The position numbers were made by a program, and so were the translations under genes. From positions 9,758,960-9,822,959 of the forward strand of contig NC_135557.1 in NCBI RefSeq assembly GCF_964340395.1: a DNA stretch of 64,000 bases, read 5' to 3'. The DNA is from Glandiceps talaboti (lineage: Eukaryota; Hemichordata; Enteropneusta; Spengelidae). Of the stretch, positions 1 to 14,644 are shown piece after piece (within the stretch, counting starts at the first letter, position 1; each line of letters starts with the position of its first letter). The notes under the pieces are model-generated. The model searched no databases, was not told the DNA's origin, and worked only from the letters and a program-made list of their open reading frames with translations.

Positions 1-1450
1 CATCATTGAAAACGTTTGGAAACTTATCCTCTGTATGTTGAAAAGAAGCAAGCTTATTAATATTAGAACTTCCAAATCTTTTGTGAGAAAATCAGTGTAG
101 ACTCAATCGTTGACGTCCCTCTACCACACAGCGTTCAGGCATGGTTTAAAAACAAAACATGGACGCCGCGATCGTGTTCCGGCAGTGACGCAATTTTCCG
201 AAGACCCTCGAAGCAAAATGCTCATCGCACATCTAAAAAAAAATCTATTTTTCATTATTAATATCGTACTTTTGTGATAATTATGTCATACAAATATTTA
301 ATCACATATGATAACTACTTCATTTGCAGGAAAAAAGTCGGAAACTTTGGAAACCTATTTACATACACTTTAAACTTAATACGATAATTGTTAATTGAAC
401 ATCAAGTTTCCTTTTCTAAACCGTTTTTCGTGATATTCAATTTCCTACATAATAAAAACGACCTTTCTCTGCTTTTAATGAGAGAAAAATGTTTTACTGC
501 CCTAATGACACAAACTATTGATCATTCAAATTATCAGCATCTGTATCGTTATTATAAATTAATAATAAATATCAATTGGTTGAATTCTCCCATATTGACC
601 ACTACACGAAAAGTCTAATTTACCCACCTTTACCCAACCTTTATCTTTCCTGTGACCCATCTAACCGCCATCTCTGTCCAGGAGTAGCACAAGACACAGT
701 GCCACGTTTGAATGTCTAAAGCCCCCCCCCCCCCCCCGAAGAGTTCATCGTGGGTAAATTAAATCAAGGGTGGAATTTCGTTTCATACTCACAACATTTA
801 CACATCCTCTGCTAAAGCTTTAACCGGGTGGGAAGACATCGTCAAATAGGACTTTTCATATAGTGGACCCAAAAGGATTATTACCCTATCTTAGATTATA
901 GTAAACCCACAGACTGGTCTAGAATGGCATTCCTCTATAGACTGTAATTGGTTGAATATATAATAAAACAGTTAAATTGTGCCGTCAACTAGTTCACATG
1001 ATAAATCCACAATTAGGTGTTGCCATGGAAATGCAACCTCACTTTAATTAGGAACTTCATATTCTATTCAAATGTACGGTAACGTTTTACACATATTGTG
1101 TACGCTAATTTATTCATTGAAGCGTCCATTTACTGGAGCTAGTTTATTTTCTGAGAGATTATAAGTTTTACATTCAGTCTAGTCAGACATATTTCTGTAG
1201 TGGTACACTTGTATTTATTTCCCCCATCAAATGATGGTTTCTCATAAAATCGTGAAGGAAATATTCTGAATAACTGAACATTAAGTCAAGTGCAGCAGAG
1301 ATTGTTTACTGAAACAATAGTTCGAAGTTGAGTGAGTTACAGCAGGGAAAAGTCTTGGCCAGCAGACATTAGAGCGTTATGAAATTGTCCAGGAAATAAA
1401 GGAAAGCCAAGGGGAAGAATAAACATACAGCAGTCTTTCTAGCTCCACTG
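1..1450. other. No gene seen
   Basis: This is AT-rich sequence with short open frames only. None has a recognisable protein signature or a flanking splice pattern. A C homopolymer lies near 721-737. Nothing else is supported. Confidence 0.6.
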
Positions 1451-1451
1451 A

Positions 1452-1452
1452 A

Positions 1453-1511
<59 letters not shown>

Positions 1512-1512
1512 C
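1452..1512. repeat. (GAT)n trinucleotide microsatellite
   Basis: About 20 uninterrupted GAT units, with a single change near the 3' end. It lies outside any gene model. Confidence 0.95.
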
Positions 1513-2470
1513 GATGTGCTAAATTTATTGAATGACAGTGATAGTCACTAAGCAAAGTGACAGTGAGAGTAGTGAATAAAGCAATGCACAAAATGATACG
1601 GAGTTATTACAGGTTACTCGATCAGGGAGAGTGTGAGAGTGTGTAAGTACCACATGGAAACCACGATATAAATTATAAACAAAGTATAAGATACCAGTAA
1701 GTTTGGTGATATTTGTGCATGCCAGAAATATGTGTCGTATAATCAAATTCATTAAAGGGACAATATCTTGACGACTTTTTTTCAATACATTTGTTCTGTG
1801 TGTCAATTGCAGTTTCTTATTCTCCTCCTTAAAACATGATGAAAATACTTGTATTTGACTTGTCAATACAGCTTGTCTATGTGTAAAGTGCACTGTTATT
1901 GTGGATAATTTAAGTCTAGACTAAAATTCGCTTGACAAAAATAAGAAACAGTTTGTTAAGAAACACAGTATTGTTTCAATGTAAGCTATGGAGTAGAACA
2001 AAAAACTAAAACTGTAGTTTATACACACAACAAAACATGCTGAAAAAAATAAAAGTTACAGCTACTGTCTCTTTAATCTGCCCACATAACCTACATCCAT
2101 CTATTAGTAAATTTGTCATTTTGAGATGGGGAGGGTTGTATTTTAGAATTTGGGATTGGGGTAGGGTTTTATTTTACAGGTCAGCCATACTCTACCCCCC
2201 CCCCCGTCGTAATTACTGAAGTCTCCCTAATATACTTAAATACACTTTGATTTGACAATCAATTCGTATACTACCTGAATACACATAGATACACGTCGAT
2301 TCATGTCAGACTTATGTATACTCACAATTCGTTTCGCACATGACGCTTGCCATAGTTCGTTTCCTTTAAAATACAAAGGGTAGACTCAACGTACACCATG
2401 GATATATAATTAAGTATGTCAACGTATATGTAAGTATCCTAGTGATACGTTAGCGTAGATATACTACACG
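1513..2470. other. No gene seen
   Basis: The minus-strand open frame at 1525-1893 has no recognisable domain. A C homopolymer lies near 2197-2206. No feature is supported. Confidence 0.55.
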
Positions 2471-2518
2471 TATATCAACGAGTTTGTCTTGTGGGGAGAG
2501 ACAGAGCGATAGAGAGAC

Positions 2519-2523
2519 AAACT

Positions 2524-2566
<43 letters not shown>

Positions 2567-2680
2567 GGACGGACGGACGGACGGACGGAGGGAGGGAGGG
2601 AGGGAGGGAGGGAGGGAGGGAGGGAACTAGGGATTGAGAGGAGTCACATTGAGTGAGTGAGTGAGTGAGTGGGTGGGTGA

Positions 2681-2724
<44 letters not shown>
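2519..2724. repeat. Compound microsatellite (CAGA)(CGGA)(GGGA)(GTGA)(GT)
   Basis: A graded series of tetranucleotide arrays, each differing from the next by one base, ending in a (GT)n dinucleotide run. The order suggests stepwise replacement of one unit by a point-mutated version. Confidence 0.95.
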
Positions 2725-2726
<2 letters not shown>

Positions 2727-2895
2727 CATACTCGTGTCTGATATTTATTATTTTACATCCGGTTTCAATATAAGTTGTGGGTGTACAATATTACTGTGTT
2801 CTGTGATATTCATACAGTGACGATCTATGGCTAGCTCAAACTTAACCAATATGTTTTAAGAGCAGCCTGCTTGGCACACACTACGCTAGTCTATC

Positions 2896-2978
2896 TGCTA
2901 GACCTCGGATGTTCTTCCGATAAAATACGACACACGCCCGAACATCGCTATTGAGGATGGAACATCCGAGGTCTAGCA
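2896..2978. repeat. Perfect stem-loop (19-bp arms)
   Basis: Positions 2896-2914 are the exact reverse complement of 2960-2978, with a 45-nt loop. No ORF or terminator context applies in a eukaryotic intergenic region. It may be a small foldback transposon remnant. Confidence 0.8.
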
Positions 2979-2979
2979 A

Positions 2980-5900
2980 ATGTCATCAGGATATAAATAA
3001 CTGCCAATCAGAGAGAACCGTATTAGCGACAAGCACAAATAGAGGACAATAGCTAATTTTTCATGCATATTCATCTTAAGGAGGGGCTTGTAAAAATAAC
3101 CACCAATGCGTTAACTAAAATGTGTGAATGACAACGTCTACACACTCATCAAGCACAGTTACCATAAACTGATAAGGCATAGTAATGACATAAATGTGTT
3201 TGTCAACATCTGTACGTAGAGATTGAATATATTAAAGTATATATATGCATACCTGGCCCAACCCACTAATATCAATGGAATGTCCGGTCTGAAAATGACA
3301 TTAGCTAGACTGTTCGGGCAAGAACTCACAGCGAACTTCGTTCGCTTATAGTATCGAAAGAAAGCAGCAAGACAAACACTACGCCTGTATCGACTATAAT
3401 TTATGGAAGCAAACTTTAAAGAGGTAACATTGTAGAAAATTGACATAACATATGTATGAGGTCACATACGTTTTTACATGTTCATATAATGTACTGAGTA
3501 AACTAGCAACGCATAAACATGCTATACTTGATCACTGGAGGTCAAAAGATGTGTTCTACTTATGAACGCAGTGTTATCTCTTGTATACCGACATTTATAC
3601 TGAGCCATACCAAGTCTATCAGTGACACGTTATCAAACTAAGAATACACATTTTAAATTCGACTCGAAAATGTGACAAATTATAAGAACTGAAATATAAG
3701 GCGGGGAAAAAATTGTATCTGGTCAGCGCGCGAATCAATTTAATACCCCCGCATCGCGGCCTTTTCTCTATGTTTGTCTAACCTATGCAGTCTGCAGATC
3801 CGTGGACAAACATAAAACTTACAATAAGTTTACCCCCCCCCCCTACTTCAGTGAAGACAGCTGCACTAAAGTTTACAGTGTTGGTCGTACCGACTTTTGG
3901 TCAAACTTATTATCTGATGTCATCCTCCTCATCTCGACCATTTAAATGATAAAAAGGTTAATATGAAACTTTAATGACGTGATTTGGTAGCTCGTACCAA
4001 GACAATGTTATTTACACATATTTTTATCAGTTGTTATCTTATCTTATAAACCTTCGGATTTGAGGTACATTGAACGCTTTTTGCTAAATATATAGAAAAA
4101 TAAGCTGACTATATCACCACCGATTGTGACAGCCTGTCTACAGCATAAACTTCTCTCCGCTCAAACAATTGACCCCTCTCACACATTCCCATCCCCGACA
4201 ACTTCCACGTAGATGAATTAGTGTCTACACTAGTTTGCGGTATTCACGCAAAAGGGCACTGTGTGATGTATGTAGCTGTCCACGTCAATGGAGCATTCAC
4301 TACGTCATTGCTCGTTTTACTACCATGTACATGTATGTATCCAGACCAAATGATGAACATTCTGCACAAAGTTTTACAGAAAATTAAATGTGGGTTATTA
4401 TGTTTCTAGTTTAATTAATTTCATCATTAAAAAAATAACATAAATTGATTATCGGAAATTGTCACTGTAATTGTGCTGGAAACTTATAGATTGGATAGAT
4501 TATTAGAGAATTGATTTCGTTGAAAACATGCAGTCTAGTTAAGTGAGATTATATTAGAATTGCAAAGGTGACATTTGATACCGAGGTGACAACCTCTTGG
4601 TTCCTAATTCCCTATATTAATGTTAGTTACAGTTTTTGTTGTAGTCGCATTGTGTAATACTTTGATATTAAATCGTATAGGTAGGGTTTAGGGTTTGAGT
4701 TAACTTAGCCTCTTTATGTATTTATACAAACTCTATTTGATACAACCACACATAAACTAATAAGAACATGTATAATAAACACTTTAAGATAACAAGACCT
4801 GGTTTATCTTCCTGCTACATTTTGTCCCAATGACACACAAACCAATTACATTTGCTGCAACCAGACGCAGACTCGCGGGGCTAATGTCGCAAGAAAGTGT
4901 ATCCAACTTGGTATCTCCATGTGGTTCACTGGACAGTTTGTTATTGGTTTCCTCATGTTTGTATCAAACAGAGCAGATGAACAGTAACATAAACGAGCAC
5001 CTAGCCGTTAGTTGGTTCAAATCACAATTTGTTCAACAATTTCAACAATGCCTTTTGTGATGTGTATGCTTCTTGAAATGTCATTGGTTTTCATCAAGTA
5101 AGATGCCTGTAATGACAAACGCGGTAATAAATGCCTATACGTAGTAGAAGCGAAAATTGAAAGTAAGCTTGTAAATTGGTCGCCTAGACTACCAATCTAC
5201 AAGATTATTTTCAATCTGTTTGTATAAGTATTCACTTATAACCATGTAATCTGCATAGCTTCTCTCAAGCACGACAAAAAGAAAATTAAAAAATGTACAC
5301 GTGTATGCTACGAGTGTTTAATTTTAGCTTCTCCTATATTTGACGAGTTTAAAGATGTCGCGTTAGATTGATAGGAACGATGCATGTTATAGATATTTAT
5401 GATTTTTGATTGACAGTGATCGAGTTTTGTTTTGGTTTAATTTCCATCAGCAATAGTCCCTATTTGTTTTCTGATAGTTGTAAATTGCTCGACGGAAATT
5501 AATATCAATATTATCAATGTGTTCTCATTTACCGTTTTTTGTGATGTGTTCTTTTGAAATATCTAATGAGAAGTTGGTTCAGAAACATACATCCGAACGA
5601 ATACATTGTACGTAGTTGCTAATTTACACTATTTTAGAAGTTCATTCAGATCGGGCAAATCGAGGCAGGTTCTTCAGAAAAACAACTCGCTGTACTTATT
5701 TTGTTTCACCCCTTTATTTTGTTAATTTTGTCTTGAGTTTTGTTAGTTCTGTCTTGAGTTTTTGACTTCAGAAAGACAAATACATGCATGCACAATGACG
5801 TCATTTTACACCATGTATTGGAAAAAACATGTCTCCATCTTGAATTAAAGTTGATAATAAAATAAACGAATTAGCAATGTTTAAAAGTTTCTTACATTTT

Positions 5901-6344
5901 ACCCCTTAATCCCTTTTATCATATTTCATTAATTATCATTTCTCAATCACACACCCCTTCATCACTTATCTTTCTCCCATCTCTACATCACGTGTGAAAC
6001 ATACCACTGCTACGTACAAAACCCTATATATCTGAGTTTACAACTTCTGAATCACTACAATACAACGACAAAGATGTCGACACGGTGTAAGACTGGTAAT
6101 ACTGAAAACGTCTCCAACTACTAACATTTAAGATTAACCCAAAACAATGGCTGGGATGATTTAACAGCAGAACGAAACCAACGTCATTTTTAAAACTACA
6201 GTAACGCTACCATAAATGGCATTATGGTATTCGTTTACCATCACCAACACACAAATACAAACACCCAAACGATCTCTCTTATTCACATCTAGCACATCCC
6301 ACCGAATTTTCTCATCTTTCTCCTTTTTAAGTAATAAACCAACA

Positions 6345-6350
<6 letters not shown>
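2980..6350. other. No gene seen
   Basis: AT-rich sequence with scattered short open frames (for example 3159-3446 minus and 4830-5060 plus) that carry no domain signature, signal peptide or convincing splice context. A C homopolymer is at about 3833-3842. Confidence 0.55.
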
Positions 6351-6381
<31 letters not shown>

Positions 6382-6436
6382 TCAACAACGTCGACGACGA
6401 CGACGACGACGACGACAACAACAACAACAACAACAA
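6348..6436. repeat. (CAA)n(CGA)n(CAA)n microsatellite
   Basis: Trinucleotide array with a CGA core flanked by CAA units. Both strands stay open through it, giving spurious poly-Asn/Asp and poly-Leu/Ser frames. Confidence 0.95.
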
Positions 6437-6439
6437 AAC

Positions 6440-6940
6440 ATTAGTCATACAATCAACTTTTCTGCAATTGTTTTATTGAATATGTGATGTAAAATGACAC
6501 ACAGCGTTCCATGTACGCCCCCTGGCCCTCTCTTGAAAGTTTGTTGAATGAGATTCATTCACTGACTCGTGATTGGCTGATCATGATGCGCTCATTTGCT
6601 CATGTCAGCCACACTGGTTGCACCTACCTTGGGTACACATGTAATAATATCACATCTCCCTATATATCATATACAAAGTGATTATTTGGAAATCTAAACT
6701 TGTCAAATTCTACAATGCATTTATAGATTTACAGACACCATACTTGAAAATTATAATTGTTTGGCGGTACTCACACGTACTCAAAATCAACAACATTGTG
6801 AAACATAGACAAGTAACATTATTTAATAGTGTATACGCTACAAAAAAAAAACAATTTCATGTCTGCCATTCCAAATAAATAATTTCATTTTATAAATCTA
6901 CAACCGAAAATATACATTCACTGTCACAATTTATGCACAC
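6440..6940. other. No gene seen
   Basis: AT-rich single-copy-looking sequence. One short open frame (6678-6878) has no recognisable domain. Confidence 0.5.
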
Positions 6941-6944
6941 ACGT

Positions 6945-7725
6945 ATAATGTGGGATGTAGCACTATTACACACTCTATCCACAATGCCATATAATTTGCT
7001 ATATAACTAATTTCTGAACATCATTAGGTGTAATCGAACAGTTCTCATCGCTAATAGCCAGTGGGATGATAACTACCAAAGTATCGTTTACTTATAATTA
7101 ATTATGATATGTACTTGTATGTACTTTATCACTATTAGTCAATTTAAGTTTCTTCTTCTCTAATTAGTCATTTCCATATACCCTAGAGTGTTAACAGTTT
7201 CCCCAAAGCCGCACACTAAGTGTTATAGTCATTCAGTCCATAGTCAGGTGACTTGATGTGACCAATAAGGCTACTACAACAAAGTCCAAATTCTACGTCG
7301 GACTTTAGTATTTCTTCCGTGTACATCGTCGCCATATTAACTTAATCGGCGTTATTTACGACGAGAACCAACTATTCATTGCTTTCTGGTTATTAATCTA
7401 CTACAGCTGACAGACGAAATAACCATTGAACTGGGTAATTATAGGTGAGTGAAATTTTACTATATAATGTCAGTCTTAGCTTGTTCATGAACGATTTAAA
7501 CTTTCCAAGTGTCCAAAGTTGAATTTATATAGCAGCGGTCCCATGACGGGTACGGTAGCTGTATACAGAGTACGACACGTTAGCAGTAACGGTATCAATC
7601 AATCTACATACCTATGGACAGTACGGATAATTCCAAATTTTGATCTACAAAGTATAACACTCGGGAGTTTTTATTTGTATAGATATTAAACTAGATAAAC
7701 CTTTTCTATTCTACAAATGATAATA
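6945..7725 (+). repeat. Segmental duplication copy 1
   Basis: This block aligns by eye with 7726-8620. Both contain the series 'ctcatcgctaatagcca', a shared segment from about 7210 (8110 in copy 2) that includes 'catcgtcgccatattaac', and an ending of 'gacgggtacggtagctgtat' followed by 'gataattccaaattttgat'. Copy 1 lacks the piece equivalent to 7880-8000. Divergence is moderate, so the duplication is old. Confidence 0.85.
7210..7444 (+). other. First-exon-like block with donor (copy 1)
   Basis: A conserved block that ends at a consensus 5' splice site, AG|GTGAGT at 7444/7445. It recurs at 8110-8350 and, more diverged, at 12960-13165. It contains no convincing long frame. I infer the untranslated or short first exon of an ancestral duplicated gene; a conserved regulatory block is the alternative. 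Confidence 0.35.
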
Positions 7726-8620
7726 TAAATGGGATGTATCACCATTACTTACTCTGTTCACACTGTGTCCTATGGTACATAACAGATTTCTGGACAGAGG
7801 TACGTGTAAGCGATCGGTTCTCATCGCTAATAGCCAATTGGATGCTAGCTAGCAATGTATCCTATACACATATGTCTATGGTCACCGTCGTTAACCACGG
7901 CCTCTTTTACGGCACCGTCCAAAGCGCGTGGTATTTCGGAGTATGGTAGAATAAATGACAGCTCTGGTTTGCGAGAATGGTGTATGGTGCAAGTAGTAAT
8001 TAAATTACGATGTTTACTGATATACACTTTATCATTGTTAGTCAATAAGTTTGTTCTCCTCCAATTAGTCATTTCCATATCCCCTAGAGGGTTTAACAGT
8101 CAACCCCTATAAGCCACACACTAAGTTTCACAGTCATTCAGTCCATAGTCAGGTGACTTGATGTGACCAATGAGGCTACTACAAGAAAGTCCAAAGTCTA
8201 CGTTTGATTTTAGTATTGCTTCCGTGTACATCGTCGCCATATTAACTTAATCGGCGTTCTGAACGGCGAGAACCAACCACTCAATACTTGCTGGTTTAAT
8301 AACATACTACAGCTGACAGTCGAAATAAACATTGCACTGTGTAACTGTAGGTGAGTAAAATCTTACTACGATGTCAGTCCTGTTCATGAACGATTTAAAA
8401 GTTCCAATTTCCCAAAGGTGAATTTATATAGCAGCTAGTCCCATGACGGGTACGGTAGCTGTATGCAGAGTACTGCACCTTAGTAGTACCGTACCAATCA
8501 ATCTACGTACATACGGACAGTACGGATAATTCCAAATTTTGATTTACAAAGTATAACATTCGGGAGTTTTTATTTGTATAGATATTAAACTAGATAAACT
8601 TTTTTTCTATTCTATAAATG
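7726..8620 (+). repeat. Segmental duplication copy 2
   Basis: Partner of 6945-7725. It carries an extra block (7880-8000) that recurs at 15355-15600: both contain 'ggcctctttta' followed by a GTVQ-coding stretch, then an 'SSLQEW/SSGLREW'-like segment. The two open frames over 7734-8112 overlap this block and do not look like one intact exon. Confidence 0.85.
8110..8350 (+). other. First-exon-like block with donor (copy 2)
   Basis: Second copy of the block described at 7210. The 5' splice consensus, TAG|GTGAGT at 8350/8351, is retained despite surrounding substitutions. Confidence 0.35.
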
Positions 8621-8782
8621 CTAAAATACAAACCGTGAGGACGATTTAGGACTAACGAAGTGGATGACTCATACGCTGATGATAGTATATGTCGATATTC
8701 GTTCAACATATTTATTTTGTGACAACCACGTCCAATGTCAAATATATATTGAAATACTAGACACATTAAATTATATGATTAA

Positions 8783-8985
8783 GTGTTCGATATGAATATA
8801 AATTTGATAAATTTTCGTTATTTACAACAAGAACAAAATAATTGCATGGGTGAATCGTTAGTGTCAGTATGGAGTGTAAAGGTGTATTGTGCCTGGCTTA
8901 AATGTCGACTTCGATCAGACACGTATGAACGTTTCACACATTACGGAAGCCGACAGGGGACAGTACACACTCTATAATGTGTAAT
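8783..8985 (+). pseudogene. Decayed gene-fragment block (copy a)
   Basis: Related to 10742-10969 and 14230-14420. The shared core encodes a V-D-F-D-Q-T-R peptide, but here that core is in a different frame from the upstream part, so the block is frameshifted. After the core comes a T-E-A-D-R-G-Q-Y pattern, faintly like the F-G strands of an Ig domain. I do not assign a family. Confidence 0.35.
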
Positions 8986-8989
8986 TCTT

Positions 8990-10470
8990 GTCTCATTCTC
9001 CTAAATCAATGGGAGGTTTTACACTAACATAAAAACATATCAATTCAGATTCAATATACAATCGATAATAATACAGTTTTATTCACGTTGTATTGATGTG
9101 TTCTGGTTTGTTTGATTTATCCACTAAAGCAACATTCCAAGTGAGAAATATATTTTACAGTGATTGGGAAGAAAATTGTTTTGGCAAATACCCCTCTTGA
9201 TAAATGACACCAAATATCATCAACAAAGTCAGTAAATTTTATCAATTTGTAGACCCAATAAATTCCTAAAGCAATTTAATTATGTATCTCTTAACACCCA
9301 AGCGAGTCCTATAGAAATAGGGTGTTGCCTCTCTCATACGCAGCCCCCCCCCAAACCATGACATATATATTTAGTTAACAAATACAAGTGATTTTTTCAG
9401 TTAATAATAATCAAGTTCAATGTTAAAATGTAATCCATGGGAAACGACACCACTAAGTATACAACCATCCGTCCAAACAAACACACATTCCACTACATGC
9501 ATATTTAATGAATAGAGGCATTAAATTATAAAGATAAATTTACATCAGTGAATGTTTTGACGACTCGGTTCATACATAATAGTAGATATAAATAACAACA
9601 AAGGTTAACCACTATCATAATAGTCACACGGTGATAATACTTGTTAGCTTGTTCTTATATTGCTATGACAGATACTATAGTTAGAATGTCTCAATATAAT
9701 ATCTGTTATAATAATCTGAACTATAGAGCCATTTGAAGCAGAATATTTTCGATTTCAACAACTGAATAGAGGTTCAGTGTTGCTATAGGCATGGCGAAAT
9801 GTGTGTGTGTCTAAATGACTGCAAGTTAAAACCGCGAGACCGTTTGCCATGATATTTGGTTGAGACATTATTTAGGGAGTGTAGATGGAACGTTTTTCAA
9901 ATGAAAATAATCGCCGGAGAGATGTGCATTTTGGGTTTTAAAACAGGTGATTTTTGGTAATCAAAAATGATACTCCAAAAATATTGAACAGATCGGTCAG
10001 CAATTTAGAGGGAACGTTATTATGGGTGTGTACACTAATATATGTTAATGACATGATGATTTCATCGTCCATCAGTAATTTGCAAATTAGGACTAAAAAT
10101 GTATATTTTTGTTTTAAAAAAAACATTAATTCAAATCTACTGAGCAGATTGCGCTGAAATCTAAGGTGGATGAATCTGGGGTGTATAGATGAAGAATTAT
10201 TAATATAATGATATACAGATTAGATGTAAACATCAATGACACTGAAACTTGGTGAGATGTTTCTAGAAGTGTTATTCTGCAGATTCCCTACAAAACATTG
10301 TGACACAATTAGCTGTAATATATATGATCATTTGGCTATTACTATGGAGGCGGTCTTGTTGTTGGACACATTTACATTTGTATTTCAATGTTTTTATTCT
10401 TGTGTGTATAAAATAACTGTTGTTATCTTTGCAATATACGTGATAAATAAACATTCAATAAATGTATGCA
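8990..10470. other. Degenerate tandem-duplication sequence, no gene
   Basis: Several pieces recur downstream: 9115-9370 resembles 11815-12045, 9505-9570 resembles 12575-12640, 9580-9680 resembles 14060-14140, and 9765-9805 resembles 11165-11210 and 15820-15860. The open frames here (9938-10481) have no domain signature. Confidence 0.6.
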
Positions 10471-10735
10471 AATATACCTAGCAACAGGACCACGCCATCT
10501 GCAATAGCCAAATGATCACCTATCTTGAAAAGATAACATTAGGGATTCATAGAAAAATGAACCAGATTCAAAAATGTATGCAAATATGTCTAGCAACAAG
10601 ACCACGCCCCTAGCAACAACAAAATGATCGCATATATTTCAAAATAACAACATGGTTGGCTAGGCAACTGGACAGTCATCCAGCAAATTAACACCTATAC
10701 CTAGCATGGATCAGCATGTCGATAAACGTTTTTGA
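10470..10735 (+). repeat. Dispersed repeat, two tandem subunits
   Basis: Two adjacent related subunits share 'gtatgcaaatat' and 'agcaaca' motifs and run into a segment ending 'tagcatggatcagc'. The whole unit reappears in opposite orientation at about 14645-14790. This is probably an old transposon or duplicated segment. Confidence 0.6.
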
Positions 10736-10741
10736 ATGTAA

Positions 10742-10969
10742 GCACCACTACGATCGTGCCACAATGGCATTGGCGGGTGCTATTTTGTTATTTCAAACAA
10801 CAACCATGAATATCTGCTAGTTGATAACACTTGGAGTGCAGAAGTGTACAGCAATGTACTCAGTGATATGCCAGGGTGGTATGTCGACTTTGATCAGACA
10901 CGTACATATGCTGCAAACAGTACGGAGGCTGATAAGGGACATCGCATTTACGATTTCAAATTAAGTTAG
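10742..10969 (+). pseudogene. Open gene-fragment block (copy b)
   Basis: An open frame of 75 codons to a stop at 10967-10969, without an initial Met. It includes CHNGIGGCYFV near the start, then EYLLVDNTW and a later WYVDFDQTR. Copies at 8783 and 14230 are frameshifted, while this one is intact, so it could be the 3' coding exon of a small gene or simply the least decayed relic. No protein family is recognised. The upstream acceptor is weak. Confidence 0.3.
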
Positions 10970-12353
<1,384 letters not shown>

Positions 12354-12419
12354 ATATATATATATATATATATATATGATTGAGCACTCTACTTGGCGAA
12401 AGAAGAATGAAATTATATG

Positions 12420-12422
<3 letters not shown>

Positions 12423-12491
<69 letters not shown>
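12423..12491. repeat. (TA)n tract
   Basis: Pure AT dinucleotide repeat, separated from the previous one by about 45 bp of unique sequence. Confidence 0.95.
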
Positions 12492-12494
<3 letters not shown>

Positions 12495-13214
12495 TTCACG
12501 AATACAAGGAACTCTAGTCTGCTAAGCATACACACAACCATAGTCCAACAAACACGTTTCACGACGATGCGTACGTAATAAGTAGAGGCATTAAATCTTA
12601 AAGGTAAATTTACATAAGCGACACAATGGTTTTGTAAACATGCAGAACAAGTGACCAAGTCACTATCCACTTTTTTAGGTTGCACGCCCATTCTCTAAGT
12701 ATTGTCGATGTTATTGATGACTTAGTTTACACATAATACTATTGAACATTAAAATCAATATATTGTTTATGTTTATGTTTACATTCATAAGTCAATACTG
12801 ATGTGCCAATGGTGTCTTCCTGTGTGTAGCTGCTATTACAACACGATGAGACAACACCCCTACCCTCTTGGTCTTTCCACACTTCTGGTAATAACTAGAT
12901 TGATAGTTCTCCCAGGCCTAGTATATTCATAATAGATCTTGCTCAATTTAAAGCCGATCTTACATTTTACAGGCAACCAGTAGCCAGACAGATGACCTGA
13001 ATTGACCGATGGTGTGTCATCACAATAAAGTCAGAAGTCTGACCTGAGCCTTTCTCCTACATACATGTACCGTCACCATATTAATCAGCTGATGAGACCC
13101 AACTGTTCATTACTGTCTAATTTACCTACTACAATTGACAAATCGTTATTGAACAATAGCTGTAGGTAAGTAGATTAATACTATGATGGTTTCTTGCTCA
13201 TTAATGCTTCAAAC
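12492..13214. other. Duplicated-segment remnants, no gene
   Basis: 12575-12640 resembles 9505-9570. From 12960 to 13165 it is a diverged third copy of the first-exon-like block, ending in TGTAG|GTAAGT at 13165/13166. No coding gene is recognised. Confidence 0.5.
12960..13165 (+). other. First-exon-like block with donor (copy 3)
   Basis: Diverged copy of 7210-7444 and 8110-8350. It keeps 'caccatattaa', the 'caactgttcatt' segment and a consensus donor (GTAAGT). Confidence 0.35.
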
Positions 13215-13311
13215 ACACGACGACACAAGTTCATTCCGTTTATTTAGAGTGCAACGATGAGGTTGACAAATTATAATATACTTTAAACGGAATGAACTTG
13301 TGTCGTCGTGT
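13215..13311. repeat. Perfect inverted repeat, 28-bp arms
   Basis: 13215-13242 is the reverse complement of 13284-13311, with a 41-bp spacer. It is unrelated by eye to the larger TA-embedded palindromes nearby. Confidence 0.85.
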
Positions 13312-13601
13312 AGGCATAGACATAAATCATTATTGCAGAACAATTAACTATGCTCTAAATACGCTATGTTACTAGGTAGATATTCCCTGTTAGGAACATT
13401 AGAATAATAGAATTTAACGGTAAGGAAACGCAGATACTATATTCCATTCTACCCCTGAGGAGTGAGGACTACGCACCTCACGAAACAGTTCTGTAGGGTC
13501 TATAGCATATAATTTGGTTCAAATTTTCAAAACCTGCATATAATTCGCTCTACTACCCACATTGAGCACTTTTATGTGGTTTTATCTACATCCAGTCAAT
13601 T

Positions 13602-13604
13602 ATA

Positions 13605-13687
<83 letters not shown>
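13602..13687. repeat. (TA)n tract
   Basis: AT/TA dinucleotide run with one interruption near 13621, abutting the foldback element. Confidence 0.95.
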
Positions 13688-14044
<357 letters not shown>

Positions 14045-14059
14045 AACCAATTGAATATA

Positions 14060-14420
14060 ATATCAATTTAAATAACAGCAAATGTTAACCACTATCATAA
14101 TGGACATACAGTATTAATAGTTGTTAGTTTGATCTTATATAGAATCTCTAAATATAATAGTATATGATGTAGTTTGATTTGAAGACAAACAAATTCACTA
14201 TTAACAGGTGATAGTTTTTTCTTTCAAACTACATTAACCATCGTTGATAACAATGGAATGTAAAGGTGTACAGCAAAGTATGTAGTTGGTGATATGCCCA
14301 GGTGATATGTCGACTTTGATCAGACACGTACGCAGGCTGCAAACAGTACGGAGGCCGATAAGGGACACCTTTTTTACGATTTCAAATTATACTATTGCAA
14401 CGTTCCCAGTACGCAAAACT
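14060..14420 (+). pseudogene. Decayed gene-fragment block (copy c)
   Basis: 14060-14140 resembles 9580-9680. 14230-14420 resembles 10830-10969, including the VDFDQTR-coding core, but with indels that break the frame. No functional product is supported. Confidence 0.4.
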
Positions 14421-14644
14421 CAATGCAATGTTATACACAAACTAATTAACCTTCATTCACAATCAACTATTCAGAAAATGACAACACATTAAGTTATCAA
14501 AATGTGACTTGATTGTTAATGACCCAAATGGTTGGTGGTAGTTAATATCATAGTAGTGTAAACCTGTACTAGCTGCAAAGAAAAATATCATTAGGACATA
14601 AATAGCGCCAATAGCGTTGTAGCACAATTGTACAGTTTATAATA

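Noticed and set aside
3159-3446. 95-codon minus-strand frame
   Set aside because: No domain, no splice context and no repeated or conserved pattern.
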